Shown: positions 1 through 11,515 of the stretch, piece after piece
Layout of the letters: each line of letters begins with the position of its first letter
How positions within the stretch are numbered: the first letter of the stretch is position 1
Origin: Aricia agestis
Lineage: Eukaryota; Arthropoda; Insecta; Lepidoptera; Lycaenidae
NCBI RefSeq assembly: GCF_905147365.1
Contig: NC_056410.1
Coordinates: forward strand, 8,903,501 to 8,967,500
Direction of reading: 5' to 3'
DNA length: 64,000 nucleotides
Made by a program: the position numbers and the translations under genes
Notes under the pieces: model-generated
Told to the model about the DNA's origin: nothing
The model's database searches: none
Seen by the model: only the letters and a program-made list of their open reading frames with translations

Positions 1-57
1 GCTTTCCATCAGGTGACCCGTTTGCTCGTTTGCCCCCTTATTTCATAAAAAAAAACA
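1..57 (+). mobile_element. SINE 3' tail, cut by window start
   Basis: The segment matches the last ~55 bp of the complete SINE copy at 62976-63326: a CAGGTGACCCGTTTGC block, then TCGTTTGCCCCCTTAT and an A-run. The 5' part lies outside the window. Confidence 0.8.
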
Positions 58-1146
58 TATGAAATTTGGCACAATTAATAGTTAATCTATGTACTGTATA
101 TAAGCGTAATTCTTCAATAAGACTTTCATGTAACAAATGATAGCGTAGTGTATTACGGGAGATCATTGGTGTTATTTTTATTGGTTTTTATTACTATTTC
201 TAAAAGAAATGATACATACTTAAATTTTAACCTTGGGTTACTATGTATATCCACAAGATGTAGTAAGGTAAATTACTTACGTAAATAGCGCGTTTTTAAA
301 GTAAGCTTAATTTAACTGGTGCGTGCGACACTGGCAGACAACGTATTAAAAGCAGTCAAGTTGAAGATAGCGTCCTTTACATCGTACTGTGCAACAAGTT
401 AGCGTATTATTTCAAATTTATATATCCGTTTTCAATAATTGACATTTTGTATCTTTTATTATAATATATCCGTTTTCATAAGCTAATTGCTTTCATTTAA
501 TAAAATAAGTTTTATTACATATTGAATGTATAAGAATCGATGCTCTAAATTTGAAATAATAATATATTATTGCTCTAAATTTGAAATAATAATAAATAAT
601 AATTGCTTAATTATATCTTTAGCCATACAAACAACTTTAAAATAAATTTTTACCGGCCGCGTGCGCGCCGTTGTTGCCTTAAAATAAAAGTATTTTGGAA
701 ACAAGTAAGAATAATATAATATTCGTGAGAGCCTGTATTATTTTCAGTGAGTTAAGGATTGAAAAATCACTGCCATTCAGGGTTGTCCATCGTAGATTAT
801 CTTTTTTCAGCCGAGAAAATATACTCAAACAAAAAAATCTAATGGGCAGCCCTGCGGCCACCACATTTTGTAACATTAGGGCTGTCGATCACCGAATTTT
901 CCTAAAATAAAATCGTAATACCGAAGAAAAAAGTGGTACAAAAAAGGGCAGCCCTATATGATGTTAAATGAAGCATGTCCGGACACGTCATGTGTCATGC
1001 ACCATTTATCTTTTTCCGGGGCCGGGTAAAAACAGTGCGTCCGGATCGGGGCTCACATAAATCTTTGAACGGGTGAAAATCTAGTATAATTGACATGACA
1101 TTGATATTATAATCGGAAAGAATCCATACTAATATTGTACTATCAG
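58..1146. other. AT-rich stretch with short repeats, no gene
   Basis: No coding signal. It holds a 30-bp tandem duplication at 541-600 and two neighbouring segments (about 777-853 and 880-957) bounded by AGGGCTG/CAGCCCT-type ends. Those ends could be small MITE remnants; I could not fix their termini. Confidence 0.4.
541..600. repeat. 30-bp tandem duplication
   Basis: Two adjacent copies of a 30-bp unit starting TGCTCTAAATTTGAAATA, differing only near the end of the unit. Confidence 0.8.
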
Positions 1147-1593
1147 AGAAGTTGATTCCTAGGCAGATGGCGGACCTAAATAATTTGGTCGCGTTACGTC
1201 AAACCCATTCGACCGATCACAGTTAACCATAAAGTTAATATACCTAGCGGAATAGAGAAACAAAGGCCTGAACAAGAGAGATGTCACTATCAGTAACACT
1301 GCGTGGTCAAAAGAGACGTGTGATACATGACAGCAGCACTTTTTTATGAGTGTCGGCACGTGCCGCACGTTGACAATTTAATCTCATAGAAATCATGTTC
1401 AATCATGTTTGTGTAAGACGTGTATACGTACACATATTTTTACATACAGATGAAACCAATTTCGGTTTCGTTTGACAGCTCGAGATTGTTGCTCTATTCC
1501 GCTAGGTATATTAACTTTATGCGGTTAACATTGAATTGACATAAGCCGACCACATAACGTAGGTCCGTCAACTGCCTAGGAATCAATTTCCTC
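1147..1593. mobile_element. MITE with long terminal inverted repeats
   Basis: The left end (TTGATTCCTAGGCAG...) and right end (...CTGCCTAGGAATCAA) are inverted copies over roughly 110 bp, extending inward through TTAATATACCTAGCGG and its complement. The arms are diverged (about one mismatch per 5-8 bp), so it is old. There is no coding capacity and no clear target duplication. Confidence 0.75.
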
Positions 1594-1599
1594 GATGGT

Positions 1600-2120
1600 A
1601 TATGTGAAAGCATATGTGAAAGTCTTTTTGTCTGTCTATCTGCCTGTCTATTTGTCTGTCTGTCTGTCTGTTATCTCTTAACGCCCAAACCGCTAAAACC
1701 GATTTTGCTGAAAGAACAACGAACCTTATTGGCATACCTGTTATATTTTGGTGTACACCTATGAAACATACGCCAATCGAAAAAGAAGATGTTTATAAAC
1801 AATAAATATTCTTTGACAAAATATCGTAAATAATATATACTTTCTGAGTTATTTCAGTTTGAAAATGTAAAATAAATAACATTTTAGATAAAGAACCTGA
1901 ATTTTTTTTAAAGTATAACATTTACGACATTTTGTCAAAGATTTTATTTTTGTTGTTTGCTGCCCCTTTGCTACGAATAATAAAATTATTCGTAGGTTGT
2001 TTGTAATTATTTTCTCAATTGATTGACGTATGTTTCATAGATGTGCGCGAAAATAGGTATGCCACGCTCCATACAAAAAGGTTCGAACACTTTTGGTATG
2101 GAGATACTTTGAGGTCCGTT
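1600..2120 (+). mobile_element. Helitron-like fragment with TCTG microsatellite
   Basis: It contains a TCTG/TCTA tract (about 1619-1672) followed by the CGCCCAAACCGCTAAA block and, after an insertion, TATGGAGATACTTTGAG. The same order is seen in the complete elements at 21762-21967 and 52174-52373. The 3' hairpin/CTAG end is missing, so this is a truncated copy. Confidence 0.6.
1731..2063. mobile_element. MITE nested in Helitron fragment
   Basis: Inverted arms start GGCATACCT at 1731 and end AGGTATGCC at 2063. They share CTATGAAACATACG and TTTGTCAAAG blocks in opposite orientation. The element splits the Helitron body between the AAAGAACAACGAACC part and the TATGGAGATAC part. Confidence 0.65.
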
Positions 2121-2540
2121 AACGGACGTTGTTCGTAGAGTCCACATCCTGAGGATGCTCCGGTGTTGGGGCGAATCGCGTGTCGAGGTTTTCAACCTGC
2201 ATGGTGGTGAGGGGCCTTGCACGGATTTGCCAACATTATTGCTTGTGTGGTGGTGGTGTTTGCAAGTTCTTGCATGCGAGTGTACGCATAGGCAGTGTGG
2301 GGGGCGCGTACTATGCAGTACTATGCACATACACATGCGTACACTCACTCATTTACTTAAAGGTGGAATTTGTTTTCGCGGAATATTGCTAAAAATAATA
2401 ACAAACTAAATTTTCTTTTAATATCCATTAAAAAATTCGGAAGCTCCCTTATGAGTTATGACGTATTCTTAAATCTAATTTAAATAAAATTCTCGTGTTA
2501 TTATATATAATTATAATATGTTTACGATATGAGTGGTTGA
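2121..2540. other. No recognisable gene; GT-rich low complexity
   Basis: A G/T-rich patch (about 2200-2300) gives short open frames on both strands. They have no domain signal and end within ~85 codons. I see nothing else here. Confidence 0.4.
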
Positions 2541-2816
2541 ACTCCTCTGAATATGAGTGGTCGGCCGATTTTCGTGAATTTTAGCGAGCATATTGGCTAG
2601 GGTTGAGAATCGGACAACATCTACTTTTTATATTGATAAGTGCATTTGTTGCATAAATAATAGTAAATTATTACAACTCGAGACTGACGGCGACCATTGT
2701 TTGTGCGACTGGATAGCGATGGACGTTGCCATGGTAACATACTTATTGAGTCACTTCAATAATAAAATAATATGGGCGAAAATCGAAATATTTTAAACGG
2801 CAAAACAACGTTTGCC
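2541..2816 (+). mobile_element. Helitron-derived repeat (paired with 12744-12935)
   Basis: About 170 bp here recurs in inverse orientation at 12765-12935, including GATAAGTGCATTTGTTGC and the GACGGCGACCATTG block. The right end GGCAAAACAACGTTTGCC is the same 3' hairpin as in the complete Helitron at 43389-44365, but the GGGACAGCTAG terminus is degraded. Confidence 0.6.
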
Positions 2817-3104
2817 GGGTTAAATATAAAACATTGAAATCATCGTGAATGATAACAATCAAACCTACGCTTGACAAACATAACCTCGATTCCGTAGATT
2901 GGGGTTTAAAAATAAATTGAATTTGCCGAACAGCTGATAGTATTCTTTGCCAAAACGTTTAAAAATATTGGTGCTTCTACTAGTTATTGTAAATAGTATT
3001 TCCTTTACTACCACGATCTTATATTATAGTTCACGGATTCCATTATTTTACTCCGATGTTAACAAGTATAAATTCTCCTTGTTCGATGATAATATTATTT
3101 ACAA

Positions 3105-3210
3105 CTAGTCCCGGTGAACTTCCTGTCACTTTAAAACCTTCCCTGGACTTCTACGAATATTTTAAGACTAAAATCAGCCCAATCCGTCGAGCCGCGAGAG
3201 CGAGCCGTAA
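3105..3210 (-). mobile_element. Helitron 3'-end fragment
   Basis: On the minus strand the fragment ends ...AAGTTCACCGGGACTAG and shares ~80 bp with the complete small Helitron at 5391-5540 (GACTTCTACGAATATTTT block on the plus strand). It is interrupted after the AATCCGT block. Confidence 0.6.
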
Positions 3211-3661
3211 CGCGACCTACGTACCTAGTTTACTAGGTAGGTCCCCCATACTTACTACTTACGTACTTTATTGTTATATTGTTAATTTACCCAATAAACA
3301 ATAAAAAAGGCATGCTATGGTCGTTAACAACGATGATTACTGATTGACAATTCTGTCGTCATCACCATTTAATTAGATCTTAATATAATTTATTGCGGCC
3401 GTAAGATGTAATATCCCTTAAATTATGGGCTTCATTAAAGACATTAATGTCGTCAAGAAGGAAATTTTCTGTAACCCTGTGTTACTCGTAATAGACCAAG
3501 AGCCAGCGACAGCTAGACCTGTATCATTTTATAGAGCTGTAAGTTTATCTGTCCGTCTCCTTTAGAGGTAGGTACGAACGACCAGTAACTATCGAGTTTA
3601 GGCCGCGGTTACTTTACGAATTACGAGGTATCAAAAGGTGACGCTTTTCCCAACTTTCATA
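3211..3661. other. No recognisable feature
   Basis: Mixed-composition sequence between Helitron copies. No sustained frame, no terminal repeats and no RNA gene were seen. Confidence 0.35.
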
Positions 3662-4792
3662 TCTTAATATATATATTTCTTGTGTGCGTGTGTATGTGAC
3701 TGAACTCCTCCTAAACGACTGGACCAATTTTGATGAAATTTTTTGTGTGTGTTCGTGGAGATTCGAGAATGGTTTAGATTTACAGTTTGGTCTACTGGAA
3801 AATGTTTTTTCAATTAATTTCTTATTTATAAGGAGTTGTTGATTTTGGAATGTTTTACATTAGATCCGGCGGACGGCGCTATCATCGCATTCAATATTAT
3901 TCTATTTCAATTTTAGTTTGTCCTGACAGATGGTGCTACGATTAATTTGAAAAAAAATTTGTTATTCAATTCATGTGCTGATTAAAATATTAAATAAATA
4001 ACACATAGGCTACAATTTTAACCGACTTTCAAAATGGGGGAGGTGTTATGTTCGTTTTCAACGATTACTCCGCCTTTTGTTAACCGATTTTCAAAATTTT
4101 TCTTTTGGTATATAGGGTATCATCCCAATTTGGTATTATATTCAGAAAAGTGGTGATCTGATGCAGGATCCATAAGTAATCGAGGGAACTCCTCAAAACT
4201 TATAGGGAAACATATGGTGACTTCGGTTTCGTGAGAAGTATTCTAAGCATATGCTACCAACAAGTAAGATTTTGCACCGAGATATACCTGGTATACCGTG
4301 GTTCGGAAGGTGCTGAGAGAATTCCTGATTCTTTATAGATACAAGTTTGGGAGTTTCGGCGTTGTTTTAAGAACAGAAAGCATATGCTACTATGCAAATT
4401 ACATTCTTCATCATCATCATCATCATCATCACTACCATATTATACCATATCATAGTCTTTTAGATCGAGACTCGAGTTTGTCAAGCGATAATTAAAAAAA
4501 ACTATATCTACCTAATATTATAAACCTGAAGAGTATGTTTGCTTGAACGCGTCAATCTCAGAAACTACAGGTCCGATTTAAAAACTTATCTCAGTGTTAG
4601 ATAGATCATTTATCGAGTAAGACTCATCATTTATCGAGAAGGTTATATTATATTATTACTCTAAGACTAATACGACAGAAGAAACTCAGGAAAATGTGGG
4701 AAAAACGGGGGAAATATTTTTTATGGGAAAATGTACCTACGGATTCTGTAAAATTTCTAATTTACGCGGGCGAAGCCGCGCGGGACATCTAG
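3662..4792 (+). mobile_element. Non-autonomous Helitron, 1.13 kb, copy 1
   Basis: It begins TC (TCTTAATATATATATTTC) after a host A and ends ...GGGACATCTAG before a host T, as expected for Helitron A|T insertion. Just before the end is a hairpin, CGCGG-GCGAAG-CCGCG. There is no helicase or Rep frame. It carries an internal (CAT)n tract near 4409-4430. A near-identical copy lies at 36342-37465, and a chimeric relative shares its 3' two-thirds at 16027-16974. Confidence 0.85.
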
Positions 4793-4836
4793 TTATTATA
4801 TAAATTATAAAGCATTGCAAAATAATATAAAAATAA

Positions 4837-5357
4837 TCTTATATCTTTAAACGATCATGACGAACTTATGCGTGGGAGAGCCATGCTTCGGCACGAATGG
4901 GCCGGCTCGACCGGAGAAATACCACGTTCTCACAGAAAACCGGCGTGAAACAGGCTTACACTGTGTTTCGCCGAGTGAGTGAGTTTACCGGAGGCCCAAT
5001 CCCCTACCCTATTCCCTTCCCTACCCTCCCCTATTCCCTTCCCTTCCCATCCCTACCCTCCCCTATTACCCTATTCCCTCTTAAAAGGCCGGCTACGCAC
5101 CTGCAGCTCTTCTGATGCTGCGAGTGTCCATGGGCGACGGAAGTTGCTTTCGATCAGGTGACCCGTTTGCTCGTTTGCCCCCTTATTTTATAAAAAAAAA
5201 AAGGAGCAACGATCGGCTCCAGCGATTTTCATTAAATTTAGTATATAGGGGGTTTCTGGGACGATAAATCGATCTAGCTAGGAATATTTTTTAGAAAATG
5301 ACATTTTATTCGTGTTTTATCGAATACCTACCTAGCGAAGCTCGGTCAAATGGCTAG
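4837..5357 (+). mobile_element. Small Helitron split by a SINE
   Basis: The 5' end TCTTATATCTTTAAACGA follows an A. The 3' end has the AGCGAAGCTCGGT hairpin region and ...GGCTAG before a T. The complete 195-bp relative at 55783-55977 shows the uninterrupted form. It resembles the widespread lepidopteran short Helitrons of the Lep1 type; that name is from memory and unverified. Confidence 0.8.
4870..5202 (+). mobile_element. SINE (CCCTA-tract family), complete copy
   Basis: The order of blocks is GCGTGGGAGAGCCATGC, GGCTCGACCGG (B-box-like), ACGCCGG-type region, a long C/T tract of CCCTA/CCCTT units (about 4998-5083), GGCGACGGAAGTTGC, GTTTGCCCCCTTAT and an A-run. Short open frames across it are by-products of the low-complexity tract. 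It is the same family as 1-57, 8578-8664, 14811-15208, 28974-29253 and 62976-63326. Confidence 0.85.
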
Positions 5358-5390
5358 TAATTGTAATATACATAAAATACTTATAAGTTT

Positions 5391-5540
5391 CTAGCTGTCC
5401 CGGTGAACTTCGTGTCACTTTAAAACCTACCCTGGACTTCTACGAATATTTTAAGACTAAAATTAGCCCAATCCGTTCAGCCGTTTTCGAGTTTTAGCGC
5501 GACTAACACATTTGAAAATCACACATTTTTATACATAAGA
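5391..5540 (-). mobile_element. Complete 150-bp Helitron
   Basis: Read on the minus strand it starts TCTTATGTATAAAAATGTG after an A and ends ACCGGGACAGCTAG. This short element shares its body with fragments at 3105-3210 and 12365-12500. Confidence 0.7.
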
Positions 5541-6029
5541 TTAGTCTATATAGTTTTTACCGTTTGTTGTAAAATTAATCTATTTAAATTGTCTGTTAAC
5601 TAAATCGGAAGGCCCAATCTTAAAGCAATAATTAACAGAAGTTATGACTACTTTAATGAAAGGATAATGGAATTTTGCGATTAAAATCTTTCAGAAGTAC
5701 GATAGGTTCATGCAAAACTTTGTAGGAACGTAATGATTTATTAAATTAGGTCTGCCAACTTTAAGTAAGTATGGCTTGAAATATTAAAATGTCATTCATA
5801 TTTATATGTGTGTAAGTACTTATAAGTAAGTACTTACTATAATATTATGGTTGCAAAATTTTCATAAGATCATCACGCTTATTTGGTTTGACGACAATCA
5901 TGATGATCATCATCTGAATTAACAACGGGATCTTTTTCTTGGATAAAAACTATCGCATGTCACGGGGGAAATGAAAAAGTTTTTATATTAGAAAAACTGC
6001 AAAAACATATTATTAATATTAATATATAT
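5541..6029. other. AT-rich, no gene seen
   Basis: Low-complexity AT-rich DNA with short direct repeats (AAGTAAGTACTTA near 5815-5835). I see no gene or element boundary. Confidence 0.35.
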
Positions 6030-6876
6030 TATGTTACGCTCAAAGACCGAAATTGCTCAGTGAGCGAAAAAATAGCTCACAACGCGTTGTGGTCACAGTG
6101 AAACAGCCACGACGCGAATTTCGCGTCGTGGCTCTTGAAAACGGCCACGACGCGTTCTGGCAATCACAAAAAGACCATAACGCGAAATTCGTGTTGTGGC
6201 TGATATGCTATTCGTTTTTCTTGATTTGTTCTTGATTGACTAATCGTCCATAGGTATGGAAGATTATATTTAAATTACCACGCGTACTATAAAATACTTT
6301 TTCTTTTACTAAATCACTGCATAACGTGTTTTTCATTATTATTTGAAAATATCCATAGTTCCATAATATCCGTGCTAATATTATTACTGTCTGTACGTCT
6401 GGCGCAACGTGTTATTGTTTGTTGTTGTTTTTTTTAAATATAAGGTAATCTGATCTTTAATAAATTATAAAAAATTTGTTTTATTTTTATTTATATAATT
6501 TAAATATAATACTACTAGTTGATGCCTGCAACTACGTTGCGCCAGACATACAACTGTAATAATATTAGTACGGATTGTATGGAACTATGGATATTTTATA
6601 AATAATAATGATAAACACGTTATGCAGGGATTTAGTAAAAGAAAAAATATTTTGTAGTACGCGTGGTAATTCAAATATAATCTTCCATACCTATGGACGA
6701 TTAATCAATCAAGAACAAATCAAGAAAAACTAATAGCATTTCAGCCACGACACGAATTTCGCGTTATGGTCTTTTTGTGATTGCCAGTACGCGTCGTGGC
6801 TGTTTCACTGTGACCACAACGCGTTGTGAGCCATTTTTTCGCTCATTGAGCGATTTCGGTCTTTGAGCGTAACATA
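6030..6876. mobile_element. 847-bp fold-back element
   Basis: Left end TATGTTACGCTCAAAGACC and right end GGTCTTTGAGCGTAACATA are inverted. The complementarity runs through almost the whole element (about 380 bp per arm) to a short AT-rich centre near 6415-6525. The arms hold repeated CCACGACGCG words. There is no open frame of note, so it is a non-autonomous DNA element. Mismatches between arms suggest moderate age. Confidence 0.85.
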
Positions 6877-7590
6877 TCCAATCTGACAGTAATAGGAGAT
6901 GTTACTGCAATGTTTTAACGCTAGAGGCAGCACCAGCATACACATTAGTTTTTGTTCGACGTTTGATAACATTATTATTATTATTGTCAGGACTCCCTAG
7001 AACATTTTTTTTATAACTATCAAGCTAATTTTTTTGTGAGTAGCTTCATTTTAATACGACGAACAACTTTTTTATTTGTGAAAAATCTTGAAACTGGTAG
7101 CTAACAGAGACAGAAAGGATTCCATACTTTGATTTGATGGTCCTAAAATACGGATTGTTCTATTTATAGGAAAATGTTACACTTAAATTATTTAACTATT
7201 AACCTATCAATATACAAAAAATCAGCTGGTTAGAGTTCCGTTTTACGGTTCCGTAGTCAACCAAATTTTATTGATAATAGTACCCATATTACAGTACCCT
7301 AAAACGGGACGGAATAGAATTTAAAAAAAATGTTCTCAGAAACCTCGACTATGACTGTTAATAATATTCTGATGTGTCTATTTGATCGTGCACGGCTCAC
7401 ATAATCTGTGGCGTGTTATGATATCGCACTAATTGGCGTATCGCACGTCGGGGTGGCTCGAGTGCGATACACTGTGATCATTAACGCCGATACCATTTTT
7501 GCCGCCAAAACTAGTTTGCATAGCGATGCTTTTGGCTGTGACAGACTATTTTGGGGTTAACTCAATTTCTGGACCAATACGTTTTCTAAG
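6877..7590. other. No recognisable gene
   Basis: AT-rich sequence with a GGTTCCGTAG-like scrap near 7250 that may derive from the GGAACCCT repeat family. The last 8 bp, TTTCTAAG at 7583-7590, are the left target duplication of the neighbouring hAT element. Confidence 0.4.
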
Positions 7591-7975
7591 TAGAGATGGG
7601 CGATGGGTAAATACCCAATCTACCCACCTGGGTATTTACCGGGTAGATTGGGTAAATACCCAAAAATGGTGGGTATTTATAATTCAGCGTACGTTTTCAC
7701 ATATTTTTTTTTAGTAAATCCTTAGTAAAACCTCCATTAAATAATGCAAATTTGGTCACTAGCCCGTAACTGTTCGAATAAGCCCCTTTAAGTCTTAAAC
7801 TAATGTATGTTTGCAATACAAAACCATGTTTTTCATGAATTCCGGCCGCATGTCAAAGAGTAACGCTGTGTTTTTGAACTTTTTTCCTAAATTTTGGTTT
7901 TGTATGTGTGATATTAATATTCTTTAAAGTATACTGCCTTTTAATGGTGATAAAGTTTTGGGAATTGAGTAAATC

Positions 7976-8293
7976 GTCTTAGTGGACGCCTTCATCGTTA
8001 AGGGAAACACGCGTGCGAAATTTCAAAACATTCATCCCTCCTTTAGGCTAAACTTTGAAAAATTCTAAAATACATAGGTTCTCGTAATTCAATATTTGTT
8101 AGTAACTGTAGGCACTTAATACGAAATATTGTTGTGTAATTGTGTCTAAGAAATTATAAGGTTCCACTAACTAACCTTGAGCCTATACTATTACAACCTC
8201 AAGGTATAAAACCTCTTTGAGGTAAGAATTTTGTGAAATACAATTATAGTGGATGCCTACTTTATTAGAGGAACACGTGTGCAAAATCTTGTC
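7976..8293. repeat. Diverged direct repeats in hAT interior
   Basis: An AGTGGACGCC...AACACGCGTGCGAAA block at about 7980-8025 recurs as AGTGGATGCC...AACACGTGTGCAAAA at 8249-8293. This suggests an old ~270-bp tandem unit. Confidence 0.5.
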
Positions 8294-8577
8294 TCTTATA
8301 TAACCAGTACACAATGTCACGATGACCCACTGCAGGCCACGCCATTGCCCGCCACGCCATCATACACCATTACTCCGTTTACACAATGGCGATGGCTAGT
8401 AGTGGGCCAGTATGGTCAATTGTGAAGAGGCACCTTTACAGTCTTGACACCTATATATTATGTATATGCAAATTAATGTATTATGTAAATGAGTACTGTT
8501 TTTGTATAAACGCAACTAATGATCAAATATAAAAAGTTCTTGGCCTGTGCGTTACTTAAAAGAAAAAATTTCCCTTT

Positions 8578-8664
8578 TAACCGTGGGAGAGCGATTCTTC
8601 GGTACGAATGGGTCGACTCCGAAAAAACCGACGTGAAACAGCGCTTGCACTGTGTTTCCTTCAA
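8578..8664 (+). mobile_element. SINE 5' fragment
   Basis: CGTGGGAGAGCGATTCTTCG through the AAACAGCGCTTGCACTGTG block matches the first ~90 bp of the CCCTA-tract SINE. The remainder is absent. Confidence 0.7.
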
Positions 8665-8861
8665 AACGCAAAAGAGAATGCCGATCTTATGACATGTCCT
8701 CATGTCGTCCAACTCGACCCTTTATGATGAGGGCGGAAACCGCCAACCGGTATGGTTGGTTATGGTAACGAAGTATGAGCGTCATGTCGGATATTCGGTT
8801 TTATCAGCGCTCAGTGCAAGTAGCTCCAGTGAGTGCTCCAGAGTTGGCTCCGGTCTTTACG

Positions 8862-9535
8862 CGTTTTTTTTGGCTCAACTATCCTACTCACATAGTTTCG
8901 GCTTCTTGAAAGACAGCTTTTTGAGAACCCGATACTTAAAAAATGTGACCGTTCCAATTCTTCCAACAGCAGATCAATCGCTATAACCTTCTCGAAGATG
9001 ATGGAGTCCATCATCAATAGCCAGCCCCTTCGACACTTGGACGCTCAGGGATTACTAAGGCTCGGCTCGGCTCTCTTGGCGTACCTAACTCATCGTTGGC
9101 TCAGGCGATTGAAACTATGGGTATTAGCTGTCAGTTTGGATATATACAATTTCACTATTATCCAAGATTCCATACATCCAAGAAATAATGCAAGAGGGTC
9201 ACAAGTTTCTTAGCAGTCGTAGTTGATGGTGAATGCTCTGATACTCTATCTGTTGACGCTGGTATCCCTCAGGGCTGTGTGCTATCGCCTACCCTATTCA
9301 TACAGCATTTCAATAACATGTTACAGACCAACGGCATTCATTTCTATGCAGATGATAGTACAGATAATGTGACTTCTCGCATATTTCTCGGGGTGGAATG
9401 GGGTAGACGTAACTCAGTCTAATTTAACCGCACCAAAACACAAGTCAGCGCGTTCACCACAAAAAAGTCACCAATGGTATATCCTCGTTTAAGGGAACCA
9501 CTTTAACAATCTTCCCCAGCATGAAAATTGGCGTA
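8862..9535 (+). pseudogene. Reverse transcriptase fragment, LINE A (decayed)
   Basis: This is a remnant of a non-LTR reverse transcriptase. Read across frames it shows, in order, VSAS-KTAF, RSIAIT (RT motif 2a region), LLAYLTHRW, LAVSLDI, then an open stretch at 9201-9372 with VVVDGECSD, AGIPQGCVLSPTLF (RT motif 4) and YADDST (catalytic YxDD). It continues through EWGRRNSV and FNRTKTQVSAFTTKK. Several frameshifts and stops make it non-functional, and part of the palm around the first catalytic aspartate is deleted. The style is that of Jockey/CR1-group LINEs common in Lepidoptera; the exact clade is uncertain. It is followed directly by a second, different reverse transcriptase. Confidence 0.8.
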
Positions 9536-10680
9536 AACATTTTACCAAAAATACTAAAAGAGCTACCAGAAAGTAGAATCAAATATCTCACACAAATCCG
9601 CGTGTATTTAAAAAAAAAATTGTCCCCCCGCAATGTAAAGTAGAGATTATAATATTAATCCCCAAACCCGAAAAAGATCCATAGGATGAAAAATCTCACC
9701 GGCCTATAAGTCTTCTGCCAGTGCCCTCCAAGATCTTACAAATACTCTTCCTGAAACGCATGATGCCAGAAATCAGAGCGAGTAAACTGTTACCCGATCA
9801 CCAATTCGGTTTTCGCCAAGCGCATGGGACCGTGGAGCAGGTACACAGACTGGTAGAAGAAATTCAAAAAGCTTTTGAAAGCAAATCTTACTATTTTTCT
9901 GGACATATCACAGGCCTTTGATCGATTATGGCATCTTGGACTGTTGTATAAAGTTCGTAAAAAGCCACCCTTAAACTTCTACCTCTTTATAAACGCATAC
10001 CTCAGCAATAGATATTTCTATGTTGAGTACGGAGATAGTGTCACATGTCTCCATGAAATCGAAGCAGGAGTGCCGCAAGGCAGTATATTGGGCCCTTACC
10101 TCTACCTTCTAAACACATTAGACCTTCCAAGTACTGATGAAGCTCTGACATATACATACGCAGATGACACAGCAATCCTCGCAGTAGACCAAACAGCCCA
10201 TGGAGCATCGGCAAAATTGCAAAGAACCTTAAACGAAATATCATAGTGGTTAAAAGATTGGAGGATAAAAGCCAACGAGAATAAATCTGTCCATGTAACT
10301 TTCACATTAAGACACGAAACATGTCCAGAAGTAGAACTTAATCGGATAAAAATACCACAGTCAAACGATGTTAGATACCTAGGAATTTATCTTGACAGGC
10401 GATTAACATGGAGAACACATATATGGAACAAAAGAAAGGCTTTAGACAAGCAGCTACGAAAGCTTTACTGGCTGATAAAATAAACTTATTTTGTATAAAA
10501 GCATACTCAAACCCATCTGGACCTATGGGATGCAGTTGTGGGGCACAACCTCCACATCAAACACAGAAATTCTACAACGATTCCAATCTAAAACCCTGCG
10601 TTCAATAACTGGAGCCCCATATTATGTTACGAATAAAAAATCCCTTCAAAACTATTGTAAAAGGATAAAATGACATCCCA
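9536..10680 (+). pseudogene. Reverse transcriptase fragment, LINE B (Jockey-like, decayed)
   Basis: The translated blocks form a recognisable Jockey-type reverse transcriptase. They are HRPISLLPVPSKI, LLPDHQFGFRQAHGTVEQVH, then after a frameshift near 9887 FLDISQAFDRLWH (first catalytic Asp), AGVPQGSILGP, TYADDTAILA (YADD), and YLGIYLDRRLTW. The thumb and C-terminal part IWTYGMQLWG and RFQSKTLRSI follows. At least two frameshifts and stops at about 10243 and 10481 kill it. The endonuclease and ORF1 are missing, consistent with 5' truncation. It lies inside the hAT-like element and in the same orientation as the LINE A fragment. Confidence 0.88.
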
Positions 10681-11130
10681 ATATATTGGCAAAAAAATTG
10701 ATAAAAACTCTACCAAACCAAACATTCAAAAGATTAAAAAGACGAGCCCCACAAAATCTTCTGTAAATAAAGATAAATAGTAAATATATAGACGCATCAA
10801 TGGATGCGTGCCATACAAAGAAGAAATTCAAAACGACTAGTTCAATGTCTAGAAGTCAGATCGCTAGCAGAATGAGAAGTTAAAAAAATCAGAAGCAAAT
10901 CAAAGCAAATCAGATTTTATATAAGATAGGACGTGTTATATGTATAAATAATAAAAAATTATACCTACATATTTTTTTATATAATTTCTTTAACCAGGTA
11001 CTTATACATTGTCTATTTTAAAAGTAATTTTCAAGGGTCTTCTAATATTTTTTCTAATATATTTTTTTAATATTTTAAATGTTTTTCAAATATTTTAAAT
11101 TATTAATAAAATAATAGAATGTAAATAAAA

Positions 11131-11515
11131 AAAATCGGCCAAGTGCGAGTCGGACTCGCGCACGAAGGGTTCCGTACCATTATAGAGAAAAATTAGGACA
11201 AAATTTGTGTTTTTTGTATGGCAGCCCCTCTTAATTTTTTTATTTTATATTAATATTATTATTAAATATTAAAGTTAACATCCATCTAAAGACTGTGTAA
11301 AAATTCAAGTACCTACATTTTGCTATTATTGATAAGATAGCAGAAAAGGCCAAAAAAAACACGTTCGTTGTATGGGAGCCCCCCTTAAATATTAATTTTA
11401 TTTTGCTTTTAGTATTTGTTTTTATAGTGGCAACGGATATACACAATCTGTGAAAATTTCAACTCTCTAGCTATTACCGTTCTTGAGGTGCTTGTGACTT
11501 AAGTATTGAATTTTA
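11131..11515 (+). mobile_element. GGCCAAGTGCGAGTC-family repeat, truncated
   Basis: It starts ATCGGCCAAGTGCGAGTCGG, has GGGTTCCGTACC and CTAGCTATTACCGTTCTTGAG, but lacks the GGAACCCT end. Relatives are at 54178-54862, 58610-59035 and 59966-60408. Confidence 0.7.

Noticed and set aside
2155..2409. Cys/His-rich short frames on both strands
   Set aside because: They come from a GT-rich low-complexity patch; cysteine and histidine spacing fits no known motif.
4298..4495. Small protein with a histidine run (also 16398-16655 and 36943-37146)
   Set aside because: The His/Met run is the (CAT)n microsatellite of the Helitron family, read in either direction.
4897..5161. Proline-rich coding frames (also 28962-29162 and 63002-63284)
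   Set aside because: They are translations of the C/T tract in the SINE and recur in every SINE copy.
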